The notes under the pieces are model-generated. The model was not told the origin of the DNA. It searched no databases and saw only the letters and a list, made by a program, of their open reading frames with translations. DNA of 64,000 nucleotides, taken from NCBI GenBank assembly GCA_016713675.1, contig JADJOS010000001.1:806001-870000 (forward strand), given 5' to 3'. This DNA is from Acidobacteriota bacterium. Lineage in GTDB: Bacteria > Acidobacteriota > Blastocatellia > Pyrinomonadales > Pyrinomonadaceae. The position numbers and the translations under genes are program-made. Shown here piece after piece: positions 35,697 through 45,273 of the stretch (position 1 is the stretch's first letter; each line of letters starts with the position of its first letter).

Positions 35697-36308
35697 TCAA
35701 CGTTTTGCCCGCAGCGTTTCGGTGCAGTCGTGCCAGACGTTCGCCGAGCACGTGAACAGCTCCGGAGCGTTTTCGCGGGTTTGCAGTTCGACCGAGACAT
35801 AGGTCTCGCTGGTGCCGTATTTTAGCTGTGTCCAGCCAAGCTGCTGGCGGTGCTTCCAAATATACGCATACGCATAGGCATCGTTCCGGCCCTGCAGATG
35901 TTGTGCTTCGTGCAGCAGGATCATTGCCCGTTCGAGATCGTCGTGCGTCTTTTCGAAAAAGTCCGGCCCTACGGTAATGATCTCGAAAGGGAAATTTGTC
36001 GATGCAAATGAGCTCTCACCGGCAAACAATTCATTGAGCCAATTCTCGCCGGTCCTTATTGTTGCCGCATTACGCAGCAGGAACGCCTCAGTGCGAAAAC
36101 CTTTTTCGTCGAGCAGATCGACCGCCCGGTCGATCGTCTGCCGCTCTGCGGCCGGCAGCGGCATCGAGGTCGCGACCAGCGAAAGATAAAAAATGCACAA
36201 TGCGGCGATCCCGCAGGCGACATGACGGAAAAGCAGCAATGCGAACCGGGCCGCCCGGCCTTGCGGCGGCGGAATCGCTGAAATTGTCGATCTTGCGTAC
36301 TTGTTCAA
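35697..36308 (-). CDS. Membrane-anchored HExxH protein
   Basis: The 203-residue protein has one N-terminal transmembrane segment (HVACGIAALCIFYLSLVATSM), so the rest is probably periplasmic. The motif ILLHEAQHLQGRNDAY contains HExxH (HEAQH), the zinc site of zincin metallopeptidases, with possible third ligands in the following acidic and His residues (YIWKHRQQLGW). The C terminus has two Cys (LFTCSANVWHDC). I do not recognise the family, so peptidase activity is inferred from the motif only. It lies just upstream of pilA, separated by a terminator. Confidence 0.6.
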   Translation of the reverse strand: MNKYARSTISAIPPPQGRAARFALLLFRHVACGIAALCIFYLSLVATSMPLPAAERQTIDRAVDLLDEKGFRTEAFLLRNAATIRTGENWLNELFAGESSFASTNFPFEIITVGPDFFEKTHDDLERAMILLHEAQHLQGRNDAYAYAYIWKHRQQLGWTQLKYGTSETYVSVELQTRENAPELFTCSANVWHDCTETLRAKR

Positions 36309-36553
36309 AGATTGTCGTGATCAGGAATTTTGATCGGTTGCGCCGGACGAGGTCGTCTCGTTAGTAGGAATTTTAGCGGACAGGCGTTGGAAATACAACT
36401 TTTTTCTCCGATTTGACAACATTGTTATAATTACAGGGGTTCGTCCCGGAGAAATGAACCTTGGATCTTGAACCGCGGCGGGTTTCATCTAAAATCGATC
36501 TTTGGTCGAACTAAAGTTCCAACCGCTGCAGCGGCACAGCGATCGGAGTTTTT

Positions 36554-37396
36554 ATGGTATTTGAGACAAACAGAGATGTTCTTGAGTGGTACGAGCGGCA
36601 GCCGCGGGCATTGACGCCTGCATTTATCTCATCTATTCCCTGGCAAAAGGTGAACGATCATCCTTTCGATGAACGACTGATCCCGATACTGTTCTACATG
36701 CGCGATGTCGAGACCTTGACCGACATGTACCACCGCGAGCTGCTCCGGACGCCGACCGGCAAAGACCCGCACATTAGCAAATTTATGGAGCGTTGGGGCG
36801 TCGAAGAGGTAACTCACGGCGAGGTCCTCAACCGGTTTTTGAACGAACTCGGCGTCGAGACCGGCGAAAACTGGCAGGAGGAAATACGCCGAAACGTGAC
36901 CAAGGCCTACAATGCGAATTCGTATCTGTTGACAACGCTGACCAATCTTGTCGGCAAAAAGTTTACGGCGACGCACATGACCTTCGGAGCGATCCACGAA
37001 ATGGAGGCCGCACAAGGTTATCGCCGCCTGGTCGCCCTCGCCGATCATCCGGTCTTAACACAGATCCTTAACGGCATCATCCGCGAAGAGTCGGCCCACT
37101 GCCAATTTTATTGGAGCGTGGCCCGCCTTGAATTGAACGGAAACGAACTTGCCCGTCGGATCGCCCGTTTTATCACTGAACATTTCTGGGCACCCGTCGG
37201 CCAGGGAGCACTCAGCAAAAAACGGACGGCCTACATGATCGCTACGCTTTTCAGCGACGACCAAGCTATGTCCAACCTGGACAAGACCGTTACCCAACGC
37301 GTGCGCCAATTGCCGGGCTTTGCCGATATAACAAAGATGACCGAAACGATCGGCGGCATAGCTAAAAATTCGACGTTCCGCCTTGAAACTGCCTGA
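36554..37396 (+). CDS. Predicted di-iron acyl-ACP desaturase / ferritin-like protein
   Basis: This 280-residue, mostly helical cytoplasmic protein carries two carboxylate-histidine motifs of the ferritin-like di-iron fold, VEEVTHG (first half) and REESAHCQFY (second half), with additional Glu in YMRDVETLTDMYHRE and IHEMEAAQGY. This matches the acyl-ACP desaturase type (FA_desaturase_2), which introduces a double bond into acyl chains. It could also be another di-iron oxygenase. GGAG lies 7 nt before the ATG. The 5' region (36309-36553) is 245 bp and contains an AT-rich stretch and the imperfect hairpin GAAATGAACC ... GGGTTTCATC. Confidence 0.72.
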   Translation: MVFETNRDVLEWYERQPRALTPAFISSIPWQKVNDHPFDERLIPILFYMRDVETLTDMYHRELLRTPTGKDPHISKFMERWGVEEVTHGEVLNRFLNELGVETGENWQEEIRRNVTKAYNANSYLLTTLTNLVGKKFTATHMTFGAIHEMEAAQGYRRLVALADHPVLTQILNGIIREESAHCQFYWSVARLELNGNELARRIARFITEHFWAPVGQGALSKKRTAYMIATLFSDDQAMSNLDKTVTQRVRQLPGFADITKMTETIGGIAKNSTFRLETA

Positions 37397-37401
37397 TCTC
37401 G

Positions 37402-38361
37402 TTAATTCTTGCGGTAATATTCAACGCCGCCGCTTAATTCAACGCCGATCTTGCCCTCCGCTTGGGCATAATCGAGGTGTGCGATCGACTCGGAGATCGA
37501 CAGGAACCGGTGCACATCGTGATCGAACGAATCGGGAAACAAACGCTTGGCAACCTCAAATGCCGTGATGCCGGTGCTGTCTACAAAGCCGATCACCTTC
37601 TTCTGCCGTTCGTCGATCGCACGGACGTACCGGTGAAATATCTCGTCAAAATCGGTCACCGGTTCGCCATGCCCGCAATGGGCCAGTGTGGGCGCATAAC
37701 TCTTTAATTTAGCGAGACTTACGAGGTATTCCGCGAGAGAACTGAAGCGTTTGTCCGGTGCCAGCGGATGCGGCGAGACGATCGGATTCGGAGTTATCCG
37801 TTTGAGCACGCAATCGCCGCAGATCAGCGTTCGGTCGGCCTCGCGGACAAAGGAACACGAGCCCGGCGTGTGCCCAGGCGTGTGAAGAACCCGAAGCGAA
37901 CCGCCATCAAACTCAAGCTCCATCTCGTCCTCGAGATCATGAAAATCACCATCCGCGAGCGAATCGGTCAGCAAACTGATCTCCTCGTACATACCGCGCA
38001 ATTCGTCGAAAACAGCCGACGGCACGCCGCTTCGCATCATCAGGTTTCGGTGATCTTCGTGAGCCAGGCGGCCGAACAGATGGCCGGTTTCCCATTTGTG
38101 GATATAGATCTCGGCATTTTTCGCCTCGTCGCGGACCTGTTTGGCGAGGCCGCAATGATCTTCGTGGGCGTGGGTCAGTACAATTCGCCGGACATCCGAG
38201 AACTGAACGCCGTGTTTGCCGAGCTCCCGCCGCAAAGCCTCGGCTGCCTGCGGCGTCTTTGGCCCGACGTCGATAAGCGTTAGCGGATCTTCTTTGATCA
38301 GGTAAACGTTCACGTCGCCGACATAGAATGGGGTCGGTATCGAGATCGGGATTATCTTCAT
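37402..38361 (-). CDS. MBL-fold metallo-hydrolase
   Basis: The 319-residue cytoplasmic protein has the metallo-beta-lactamase core (about 1-230): THAHEDHCG (zinc-binding HxHxDH), HTPGHTPGS (third His), GDCVL (bridging Asp) and AHCGHGEPV (final His). A winged-helix-like C-terminal region follows (ITAFEVAKRLFPDSFDHDVHRFLSISESIAHLDYAQ is its span), as in glyoxalase-II-like/LACTB2-type proteins. The substrate cannot be predicted. It is convergent with the desaturase gene, separated by 5 bp. Confidence 0.88.
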   Translation of the reverse strand: MKIIPISIPTPFYVGDVNVYLIKEDPLTLIDVGPKTPQAAEALRRELGKHGVQFSDVRRIVLTHAHEDHCGLAKQVRDEAKNAEIYIHKWETGHLFGRLAHEDHRNLMMRSGVPSAVFDELRGMYEEISLLTDSLADGDFHDLEDEMELEFDGGSLRVLHTPGHTPGSCSFVREADRTLICGDCVLKRITPNPIVSPHPLAPDKRFSSLAEYLVSLAKLKSYAPTLAHCGHGEPVTDFDEIFHRYVRAIDERQKKVIGFVDSTGITAFEVAKRLFPDSFDHDVHRFLSISESIAHLDYAQAEGKIGVELSGGVEYYRKN

Positions 38362-38757
38362 ATTTTACGTGCCGGCCAACAGACGAATTATCTCGAATAA
38401 TTAGAAAAAGACAAATACCGTTTTCGCAGCCTGATCGAACCCAAATCAGCCGATTTTCGGACGATCGGCCGGGAATTCGTCAATTGTGGACTTAATTTCG
38501 TCTTTCCAATTAAATAAGGGCTCGCAATTACAAAATTATTACATTTTTGCTTGCTAAAAAGACCGATTTGGGTTAAAAAATTCAAAGCAAATCTATTCTG
38601 ATTAATTGTCTGCCGATAAATGTTCTGAATAACCGTTTACGACAAGGTGCGTGATCCCTCAAGTATTGAGAATTTCGACCTCCCCCTCGTCGAAAAAGTT
38701 TCCGGCTCCGATGGCAGAAGATCGAACGAATTAATAGTCTAAAGGAGAAAAAAAAGA
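38362..38757. other. Intergenic region upstream of the TonB-dependent receptor
   Basis: This 396-bp region is AT-rich around 38490-38600 and should contain the divergent promoters of the MBL gene and the receptor. AGGAG lies 12 nt before the receptor ATG. I see no convincing -35/-10 pair, riboswitch or small gene in it. Two short minus-strand frames here lack ribosome binding sites and family features. Confidence 0.4.
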
Positions 38758-41700
38758 ATGAGAGTATTTCCGTCAAACGTGACAGCGGCGGCCACTAAAA
38801 TTGGTCTGTTCTTCGCTGTTTCAATGCTTTTTGCATTGTCGGCTTTCGCACAGACCCAATCAAACGCCGCCGACCTGACCGGAACGGTCACCGATCCGAC
38901 CGGAGCCGTCGTTGCCGGCGCATCTGTCCGGGCCAAAGGCTTGGCAACCGGCATCAGCCGCAACACCACGACCGATTCACAGGGCCAATACACGATAGTA
39001 GGCCTGCCTCCGGGTGAATACGAAGTGACCGCTGAGGCCGCGACGTTCAAAACAAGCGTCATCTCGGGCGTCAGACTGACCGTCGGACAAAGTGCGAATC
39101 TCACGATCAAGCTCGAACTTGGTGAAACGAGCGTTGTTGTCAACGTCACCGGTGACGACGTACAGCTCGTCGAAACTTCAAAATCCGGCGTTTCGAATAC
39201 GATCGACCAACAAAAGATCATTAATTTGCCGATCAACGAACGAAGTGCGACCGGCTTTGCTCTCACGCTCTCGACGGTCGGCCGCGACAATGGCCGCCCT
39301 ATCGGCCCTGCACCGACCTCAGGTTTGAACATCGGCGGACAACGCGGACGTTCGACTCAGGTCAACGTTGACGGAGCCGATTTTACGGATAACTCGATCA
39401 ACGCGGCCCGTTCGACGGTCTCGATGGAAGCCGTCCAGGAATATCAGGTCGCCACAAACTCTTACACCGCCGAGTTTGGCCGTGCCACGGGCGGCGTCGT
39501 TAACGTCGTCACCAAACGCGGGACCAACGATTTCCGCGGTAATGTTTTCGGATTTATCCGTGACAAGAGTATCCAGGCCCGTAACGCTTTTTCTCCGATC
39601 GCGGAGCCTGATTTCCGCCGTACGCAGTGGGGAGCCACATTTGGCGGGCCGATCATCAAAGACAAAACATTTATCTTCGGAGCATTTGAACGCCGTCAAC
39701 GCGACGAGTCAGGCTTTTTCACCAGTGATGTGGTTGGCAATTTGACATCATCGGCGACGATCCCGGTCATCGCCGGCGTCAATCCGATTGCCCGGACATT
39801 CGTCAATCTTACTTCTCAACAGGCTGCGGCGATCAACGCCCTGGTCAATTCCGGCGTTGCCGCCAACATATGTGCGGCCCGTGCATATGCTTTCTTTGCG
39901 TCGAGCGGCGGCCAAACGGCACTGCTCGGAGCCAACCCGTTGACCAGTCCGAACGACGGCAGCGTTTGCCCGGCGATTTCGCCTATCGGCCCTGGTGCTA
40001 TCGGCCCCAGATTTTTGCTTAGCGGTGCTCCGGTTCCGCTTACTGCGACAAATGCCTCCGGCTTGCCGATCGCATTTCGTCCGCTCAACGGTCTCCAACG
40101 GATCTTCCCGGTCTCTGAACGTGCAAATTATTTCACCGTTCGCGGCGACCACAACGTCGACGAGAACAACCAGATCTCGATCCGTGCCGGCTATAATACC
40201 ATCGACCTGACGGGAATACAGGTCGAATCGCAGAACCAGTCGCTCGGCCAGAACGATTTTTCGCGAACCGGCGTGACGACCGTCAGAGACTTCTCGTTCA
40301 ACGTCTCCGGCAACTCTATCATCGGCGCGAATATGTCGAATGAGATCCGCCTCAGCTACGGTAAACGCGACACCACTTTCAGGTCGCAGAACGGTGACGC
40401 TGTCGCCTACAACATTTCAGGCACCGCGTTCATCGGCCGCGAGCTGTTTTCGCCGGTCGAACGTATCGAAAAGCGGCTCCAGTTAATGGATAACTTTAGC
40501 TGGACCATCGGTTCGCATACCCTCAAGGTCGGCGGCGATATCAATTTCGTCAGCATCCCAAGGGCCCATTTCGAACTCAACTTCGCCGGACTCTACAACT
40601 TCGGCAACTTTGCGGCCAGCAACCTGAACGCCGGATTTGCCGGCCTTCCGGATTTCACTCCGGTCCAGAGCTATGGCCTCGGGCTTCCGTCGACCTACAT
40701 TCAGGGATTCGGTAATCCTGATTCGGTCATCAAGAATAAGCCGCTGGCATTCTTCGTTCAGGACACCTGGAGAGTTGACGACCGTCTGACGCTCAACTAC
40801 GGTATGCGTTACGATATCGAGTTTACCGAGACGATCGCTCCTGTCGGTTTCCGCGATCCGCTGACCGGTATCAATCTGGCATCGTCAGACATCCTTGCCG
40901 CTCAAAATGCTGTCGGCGTTCAGCAGGGATTTCCGCGTGACACCAACAACTGGGCACCTCGCTTCGGCTTTGCGTATGACTGGGCAGGCGACGGCAAGAC
41001 CGTGACCCGCGGTTCGATCGGACTTTATTACGATCATCCGCTCCTCGTAGCCGCTTTCAACTCAGACATCGCCGATGCCGCTCAACAGCAGCAGGCCGTT
41101 CTTACAGCCGGCAGCCCGGCCCCGACATCGCTCTTTAATGCCGCTCAGGTTTTCCACGGAACGGTCTGCGGTGCTCAGGGCTCAAGTGCAGCAATCTGCG
41201 GTGCTGTAATTACACCGGGTGTTGCGGCTTCGTCCCAGTATCAGTTCGGCCGTCAGCGTTTTAACGATCAGACATTCACCGGCTTTGGTGCTGTTCTGCC
41301 GTTCACACTTCCGATCGCGGCCAACTTTGAGTACGCATCGGCCATTCAGGCAAATCTATCGATCGAGCGTCAGTTGAATCGTGACACGTCGATCTCTGCA
41401 ACCTACATTTACGTTGACGCCAAGAACCTGCCGCATCCGACCGATCTGAACACTCCAAACTCGGCGTTGCAGATCCAGAATTTCCAACGCTTCTTCGGCG
41501 GAGCACTTCCGACCACCACACAGGCGGCAGTTGCATTCTCGATCGCTTCGACGGCTCCGGGAACGGCGACCGGCGTCGGCTGTTTCGTGGTCATCCCGGG
41601 AATGGTGGCACAGTGTCCGAACGGACGCGTCGTCGCTCCGGCGATCGCCAACTTCTTCCGTCCGAATGCACCGAACTACTTCCTGGCACAAGCCCTCTCG

Positions 41701-42573
41701 GGTGGTTTGGTAACCAAGGCGGTTCTCGATTCGCAGCTCGGCGGCAGCTTGCGCACACCCGGAACGCTCACGCCTTTCGGCAGCGTCAACGCTCAGGTCT
41801 CTGACGGTTCGTCGAACTACAACGCGATGAATGTCGAGCTCAAGCGTCGCTTTGCCAATAACCTCACATTCCTGGCGAGCTACACATGGTCACATTCGAT
41901 CGACGATTCGTCCGATCTGCAGACCTTGCTCATTGCTCAGGATGTGAACAACTTTGGAGCGGAAAAAGCCGATTCACTCTTTGACCAGCGGCACCGATTC
42001 GTATTCAGCGGCCTCTTGTCGTCACCGACACGCTGGAGAAAGGGCAACGCTCTGCAGAAGTTCCTTGCTGATTTCACGGTCGCACCGATCATCGAGTTTT
42101 CGTCCGGCCGTCCGTTCAACATCATCACGAATGTGGACGCAAACAACGACCAATCGAGCCAGACCGATCGTCCGGATGTCAGGCCCGACGGAACATTATG
42201 TGTCCCTTCGACACCGGCAACCGGAACAGGCTCGATCGCACCGGGATCGCCGTGTTCGCTGTTCGACTTCAATGCACAGGGACAGCTCGTGTTCGGCGTG
42301 GGCAGCCTCGGACGCAATAAGGGCAAAACACATGCGTTCTCGTCGGTCGATCTGCGTATCTCACGTGCGATCAATTTTGGCGAGCGTTTCCGCCTCGACT
42401 TGATCGCTGAAGGGTTCAATCTTTTCAACCGCTTCAACGAGGGTTCGGCTTCGCCGTTCTTCACCGACGTAAATTCGTTTAACCAGCGTGCGGAAGGCAA
42501 CCGTTACTACAGCCGTCCGACCGCCGCTTACGATGCACGTCAGTTCCAGTTCGGAGCAAAATTCAGCTTCTAG
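38758..42573 (+). CDS. Oar-like TonB-dependent receptor
   Basis: This 1271-residue outer-membrane protein has a signal peptide (about 1-32). A carboxypeptidase-regulatory-like domain follows (about 38-125, LTGTVTDPTGAVVAGASV), then a plug domain (about 140-250, GLNIGGQRGRSTQVNVDGAD) and a long beta-barrel ending in Phe (FQFGAKFSF). This layout is typical of the large receptor families of Acidobacteriota that import oligosaccharides or other big ligands. The barrel contains FVQDTWRVDDRLTLNYGMRYD, the usual strand signature. No dedicated SusD-like partner is adjacent. An intrinsic terminator follows. Confidence 0.93.
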   Translation: MRVFPSNVTAAATKIGLFFAVSMLFALSAFAQTQSNAADLTGTVTDPTGAVVAGASVRAKGLATGISRNTTTDSQGQYTIVGLPPGEYEVTAEAATFKTSVISGVRLTVGQSANLTIKLELGETSVVVNVTGDDVQLVETSKSGVSNTIDQQKIINLPINERSATGFALTLSTVGRDNGRPIGPAPTSGLNIGGQRGRSTQVNVDGADFTDNSINAARSTVSMEAVQEYQVATNSYTAEFGRATGGVVNVVTKRGTNDFRGNVFGFIRDKSIQARNAFSPIAEPDFRRTQWGATFGGPIIKDKTFIFGAFERRQRDESGFFTSDVVGNLTSSATIPVIAGVNPIARTFVNLTSQQAAAINALVNSGVAANICAARAYAFFASSGGQTALLGANPLTSPNDGSVCPAISPIGPGAIGPRFLLSGAPVPLTATNASGLPIAFRPLNGLQRIFPVSERANYFTVRGDHNVDENNQISIRAGYNTIDLTGIQVESQNQSLGQNDFSRTGVTTVRDFSFNVSGNSIIGANMSNEIRLSYGKRDTTFRSQNGDAVAYNISGTAFIGRELFSPVERIEKRLQLMDNFSWTIGSHTLKVGGDINFVSIPRAHFELNFAGLYNFGNFAASNLNAGFAGLPDFTPVQSYGLGLPSTYIQGFGNPDSVIKNKPLAFFVQDTWRVDDRLTLNYGMRYDIEFTETIAPVGFRDPLTGINLASSDILAAQNAVGVQQGFPRDTNNWAPRFGFAYDWAGDGKTVTRGSIGLYYDHPLLVAAFNSDIADAAQQQQAVLTAGSPAPTSLFNAAQVFHGTVCGAQGSSAAICGAVITPGVAASSQYQFGRQRFNDQTFTGFGAVLPFTLPIAANFEYASAIQANLSIERQLNRDTSISATYIYVDAKNLPHPTDLNTPNSALQIQNFQRFFGGALPTTTQAAVAFSIASTAPGTATGVGCFVVIPGMVAQCPNGRVVAPAIANFFRPNAPNYFLAQALSGGLVTKAVLDSQLGGSLRTPGTLTPFGSVNAQVSDGSSNYNAMNVELKRRFANNLTFLASYTWSHSIDDSSDLQTLLIAQDVNNFGAEKADSLFDQRHRFVFSGLLSSPTRWRKGNALQKFLADFTVAPIIEFSSGRPFNIITNVDANNDQSSQTDRPDVRPDGTLCVPSTPATGTGSIAPGSPCSLFDFNAQGQLVFGVGSLGRNKGKTHAFSSVDLRISRAINFGERFRLDLIAEGFNLFNRFNEGSASPFFTDVNSFNQRAEGNRYYSRPTAAYDARQFQFGAKFSF

Positions 42574-42597
42574 GCCGTTGGCTTAGAACATAAAATT

Positions 42598-42632
42598 ACG
42601 GCCGGACAGTAAGATGCTGTTCGGCCGTTTTT
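42598..42632 (+). terminator. Intrinsic terminator after the TonB-dependent receptor
   Basis: ACGGCCGGACAG (42598-42609) pairs with CTGTTCGGCCGT (42617-42628) around a 7-nt loop and is followed by TTTTTCTTTTC. It lies 10 bp before queG. Confidence 0.9.
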
Positions 42633-42641
42633 CTTTTCTCA

Positions 42642-43602
42642 ATGAACCTATCCAACCGGATCAAAGACAAAGCGAGTGAGCTCGGATTTTCAAAGACCGG
42701 CATCGTCGCTGCTGATGCCCTCGATGCCGAAGCCGCCAACCTGCACCAATGGCTCACTCGCGGTTTGAACGCCGATATGACATGGATGGAGGCCAACCTC
42801 GAGAAGCGCACCGACCCGCGCGTCCTCTTTCCCGGTGCCCGATCGATCGTCGTCGTCGCTCAAAACTATTACACAGATCACAAACACGACGAGGCCCAAG
42901 GCCGCGGCAAGATCTCACGCTACGCCTGGGGCGACGATTATCACGATGTCGTTCACGAAAAGCTAAAGGAACTATTGGCATGGATAAAGGTCAACGAACC
43001 GTCGGCCGATGGCAAGATCTGCGTCGATACCGCTCCGATGATGGATAAGGCATGGGCTGTGCGTGCCGGCATCGGCTGGCTCGGCAAACACTCAAACGTC
43101 ATCACGACCGAGATCGGTTCTTGGATATTTATCGGCTCGATCATCCTGAATATCGATCTCGAGTACGGCCAGCGAGACCGTCGTCGATCACTGCGGAACA
43201 TGCACCGCTTGCCTCGATGCGTGCCCGACGTCGGCCATAATCGAACCTTACCTCGTCGATTCGAAAAAATGCATCTCATACGCGACAATAGAGCTGCGGG
43301 GCGAATCGCTGCCCCGCGAGATCGCCGAACATCAAGATGGCTGGATCTACGGCTGCGACATATGTCAGGACATATGCCCATGGAACCGCTTTGAAAGTCA
43401 GACGGACGAAACGAGATTTGAACCGCGAGAAAACGAGACCTCGCTCGTTCTGGATAGTGTGATCACGATGACGCACGACGAATACGTCGAGCGATTTCGC
43501 CGCTCCGCGATGAAACGCTCTAAGCTCGGCGGACTCAAACGAAATGCAAGATCTATAAAAATAACCTCTCAGGAGACATTTAATGGCATCAGCAATATCT
43601 AA
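42642..43602 (+). pseudogene. queG: Epoxyqueuosine reductase queG, frameshifted
   Basis: The gene reads MNLSNRIKDKASELGFSKTG to DLEYG in one frame (codons from 42642). It then continues from 43171 in the +1 frame as SETVVDHCGTCTACLDACP, with the CxxCxxCxxxCP [4Fe-4S] motif, then CISYATIELRG, GCDICQDICPWN (second cluster) and a stop at 43602. Together the parts give a full-length QueG (about 320 residues), which reduces epoxyqueuosine in tRNA. A single extra base between 43161 and 43172 explains the break. Either a consensus error or a recent mutation is possible. Its end overlaps the next gene. Confidence 0.85.
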
Positions 43603-44239
43603 GAAAGTATTGGCTCACACACTTTTGATAGCAGCCTCGATTCTGGTTTTCGCGGGCCTTTCCGCCACACAGACCGCGGCCCAGTCAGCCGCAAGCAAGG
43701 AATACAAACGCCTAGTTAACCTGCAAGCTGCCCTGCGTAAGATCCCGATGGATCGGCAGAACAAGGAACCGCACCGTTCATTTCTCAAACGAAACGATAA
43801 GGACATCGTTTACAGTGAACCCGCTGGCGAATGGTACGTCCGCTCCGACCGTTTTTGGGATCTGCAGAAAAAATACAAAACTCTGCCGATCGCCGATCAG
43901 ATCGCTTGGACCGCCGCCGAGAATCAATTGCCCGGCGAATGTGAGGGCTATATCCCGTGTCACCTTTCGGTCGTCCGTATGACCTACGGCGAATACCTTT
44001 CGCTTTACCCAAACGGAAAATACAGCCGAAAGGCGTTCAAGAGACCGTCAAGTCACTTGGATATATGGCCGATGATGCGGTCTCGGCAAAGAAAAACTAT
44101 GATGGCGATCGAAGCCGGAGACGACGCTGAATTTACCAAGGCCATTAAAGATCTGAGGGGCATTTTTTCAAAGACCAAATATCCCGAAACCGCAAAAGCA
44201 CTTGCCCAGCTCAAGCAGATCGAAGAAGGATACAAATAA
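43583..44239 (+). CDS. Secreted protein of unknown function, possible compensating frameshifts
   Basis: The 218-residue protein has a signal peptide (about 1-34) followed by an unrecognised helical domain. Between 44040 and 44104 the frame gives an Arg/Met/Trp-rich stretch unlike the rest (RPSSHLDIWPMMRSRQRK). The neighbouring frame gives ETVKSLGYMADDAVSAKKNY, much more like normal protein. This suggests two nearby compensating indels. The start overlaps the 3' end of queG. Function is unknown. Confidence 0.55.
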   Translation: MASAISKKVLAHTLLIAASILVFAGLSATQTAAQSAASKEYKRLVNLQAALRKIPMDRQNKEPHRSFLKRNDKDIVYSEPAGEWYVRSDRFWDLQKKYKTLPIADQIAWTAAENQLPGECEGYIPCHLSVVRMTYGEYLSLYPNGKYSRKAFKRPSSHLDIWPMMRSRQRKTMMAIEAGDDAEFTKAIKDLRGIFSKTKYPETAKALAQLKQIEEGYK

Positions 44240-44276
44240 GACGAAATTCGAGCGTTGTTCCTGTATCATTGTGGTA

Positions 44277-45264
44277 ATGCTTCGCGACGCTCACAATCGG
44301 ACAATTCGCGATCTGCGCATCTCGCTGACAGATCGATGTAATTTCCGCTGTTTCTACTGCTTGCCCAACGGCGAACCGCCGCTCGCGCGCAAAGAAACGA
44401 TCCTTTCGTTCGAAGAGATCGCCTATCTCGCTGATATCTTTGTCTCTCTCGGGATCGAAAAGATCCGTCTGACCGGCGGCGAGCCTCTGATCCGCAAGGA
44501 CGTACCAAAACTCGTTGAGCAGCTCGCGAAACTCAAGTCGCACCTCCTAGACATCGCTCACGACAAACGGATTCGACTTCCCGCGTCATGCCGAAGGCTT
44601 GAGAAACGCCGGCGTCGACCGCGTCACGATCAGCCTCGACAGCCTCGGCCGCGACAAATTCCAAAAGATCACCGGCGTCGACGCCCTCGACAAGGTCTAT
44701 GCTGCCATTGCCGCCGCCAAGCAGCACGGGTTTTCGCCCGTCAAGATAAATGCCGCCGTCATCCGCGGCCATAATGATGATGAATTCGTAGATTTCGCCC
44801 GTTTCGCGCGTGAATACGACATCTCGATGCGCTTCATCGAATTCATGCCGCTCGACAGCGGCCACGAATGGAGCCGCGACATGGTCGTCCCCGGCCGCGA
44901 GATCTTCGAGACGATCAATGCCGTCTATCCGCTCGTCCCCGTCAACCTCACTCGCGGCAGCGAGACCGCCTGGAAATACAAATTTGCCGACGGTGCCCCC
45001 GGCGAGATCGGCATCATCGCACCCGTCACCGAGATGTTCTGCGGAGCCTGCTCGCGCATCCGCCTGACCGCCGACGGCCAGATCCGCACTTGCCTGTTCT
45101 CCTCCACCGAACACAACCTCCGCGACGTTGTCCGCAGCGGCGCAACCCGCACCGAGATCGTCGAATTCATCGAATCCGTCGTCCTAAAAAAAGAACCGCG
45201 TCACCACATAAATGACGCGGACTTCGTCCAACCGGCCAGGACAATGAGTTTTATCGGCGGATAG
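44277..45264 (+). pseudogene. moaA: GTP 3',8-cyclase moaA, frameshifted
   Basis: MoaA is the radical SAM enzyme that begins molybdenum cofactor synthesis. The first part, from 44277, has CNFRCFYC (CxxxCxxC) and LTGGEPLIRKDV. The second part, in the +1 frame from 44560, starts TTNGFDFPRHAEGLRNAGVD and continues with TISLDSL, FIEFMPL and the C-terminal cluster CGACSRIRL ... RTCLFS. The break is at about 44557-44560, where DIAL-TTNG would be expected; loss of two bases or gain of one explains it. All catalytic regions are otherwise intact, so this may be a sequence error. No other moa genes are adjacent. Confidence 0.87.
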
Positions 45265-45273
45265 CCCCCATAT

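Noticed and set aside
36413..36431. TTGACA followed by TATAAT before the desaturase gene
   Set aside because: The two boxes are only 7 bp apart, far from the 16-18 bp needed for a sigma-70 promoter.
38739..39332. 197-residue open frame antisense to the start of the TonB-dependent receptor
   Set aside because: It overlaps the signal peptide and regulatory domain of a clear receptor gene and shows only low-complexity sequence.
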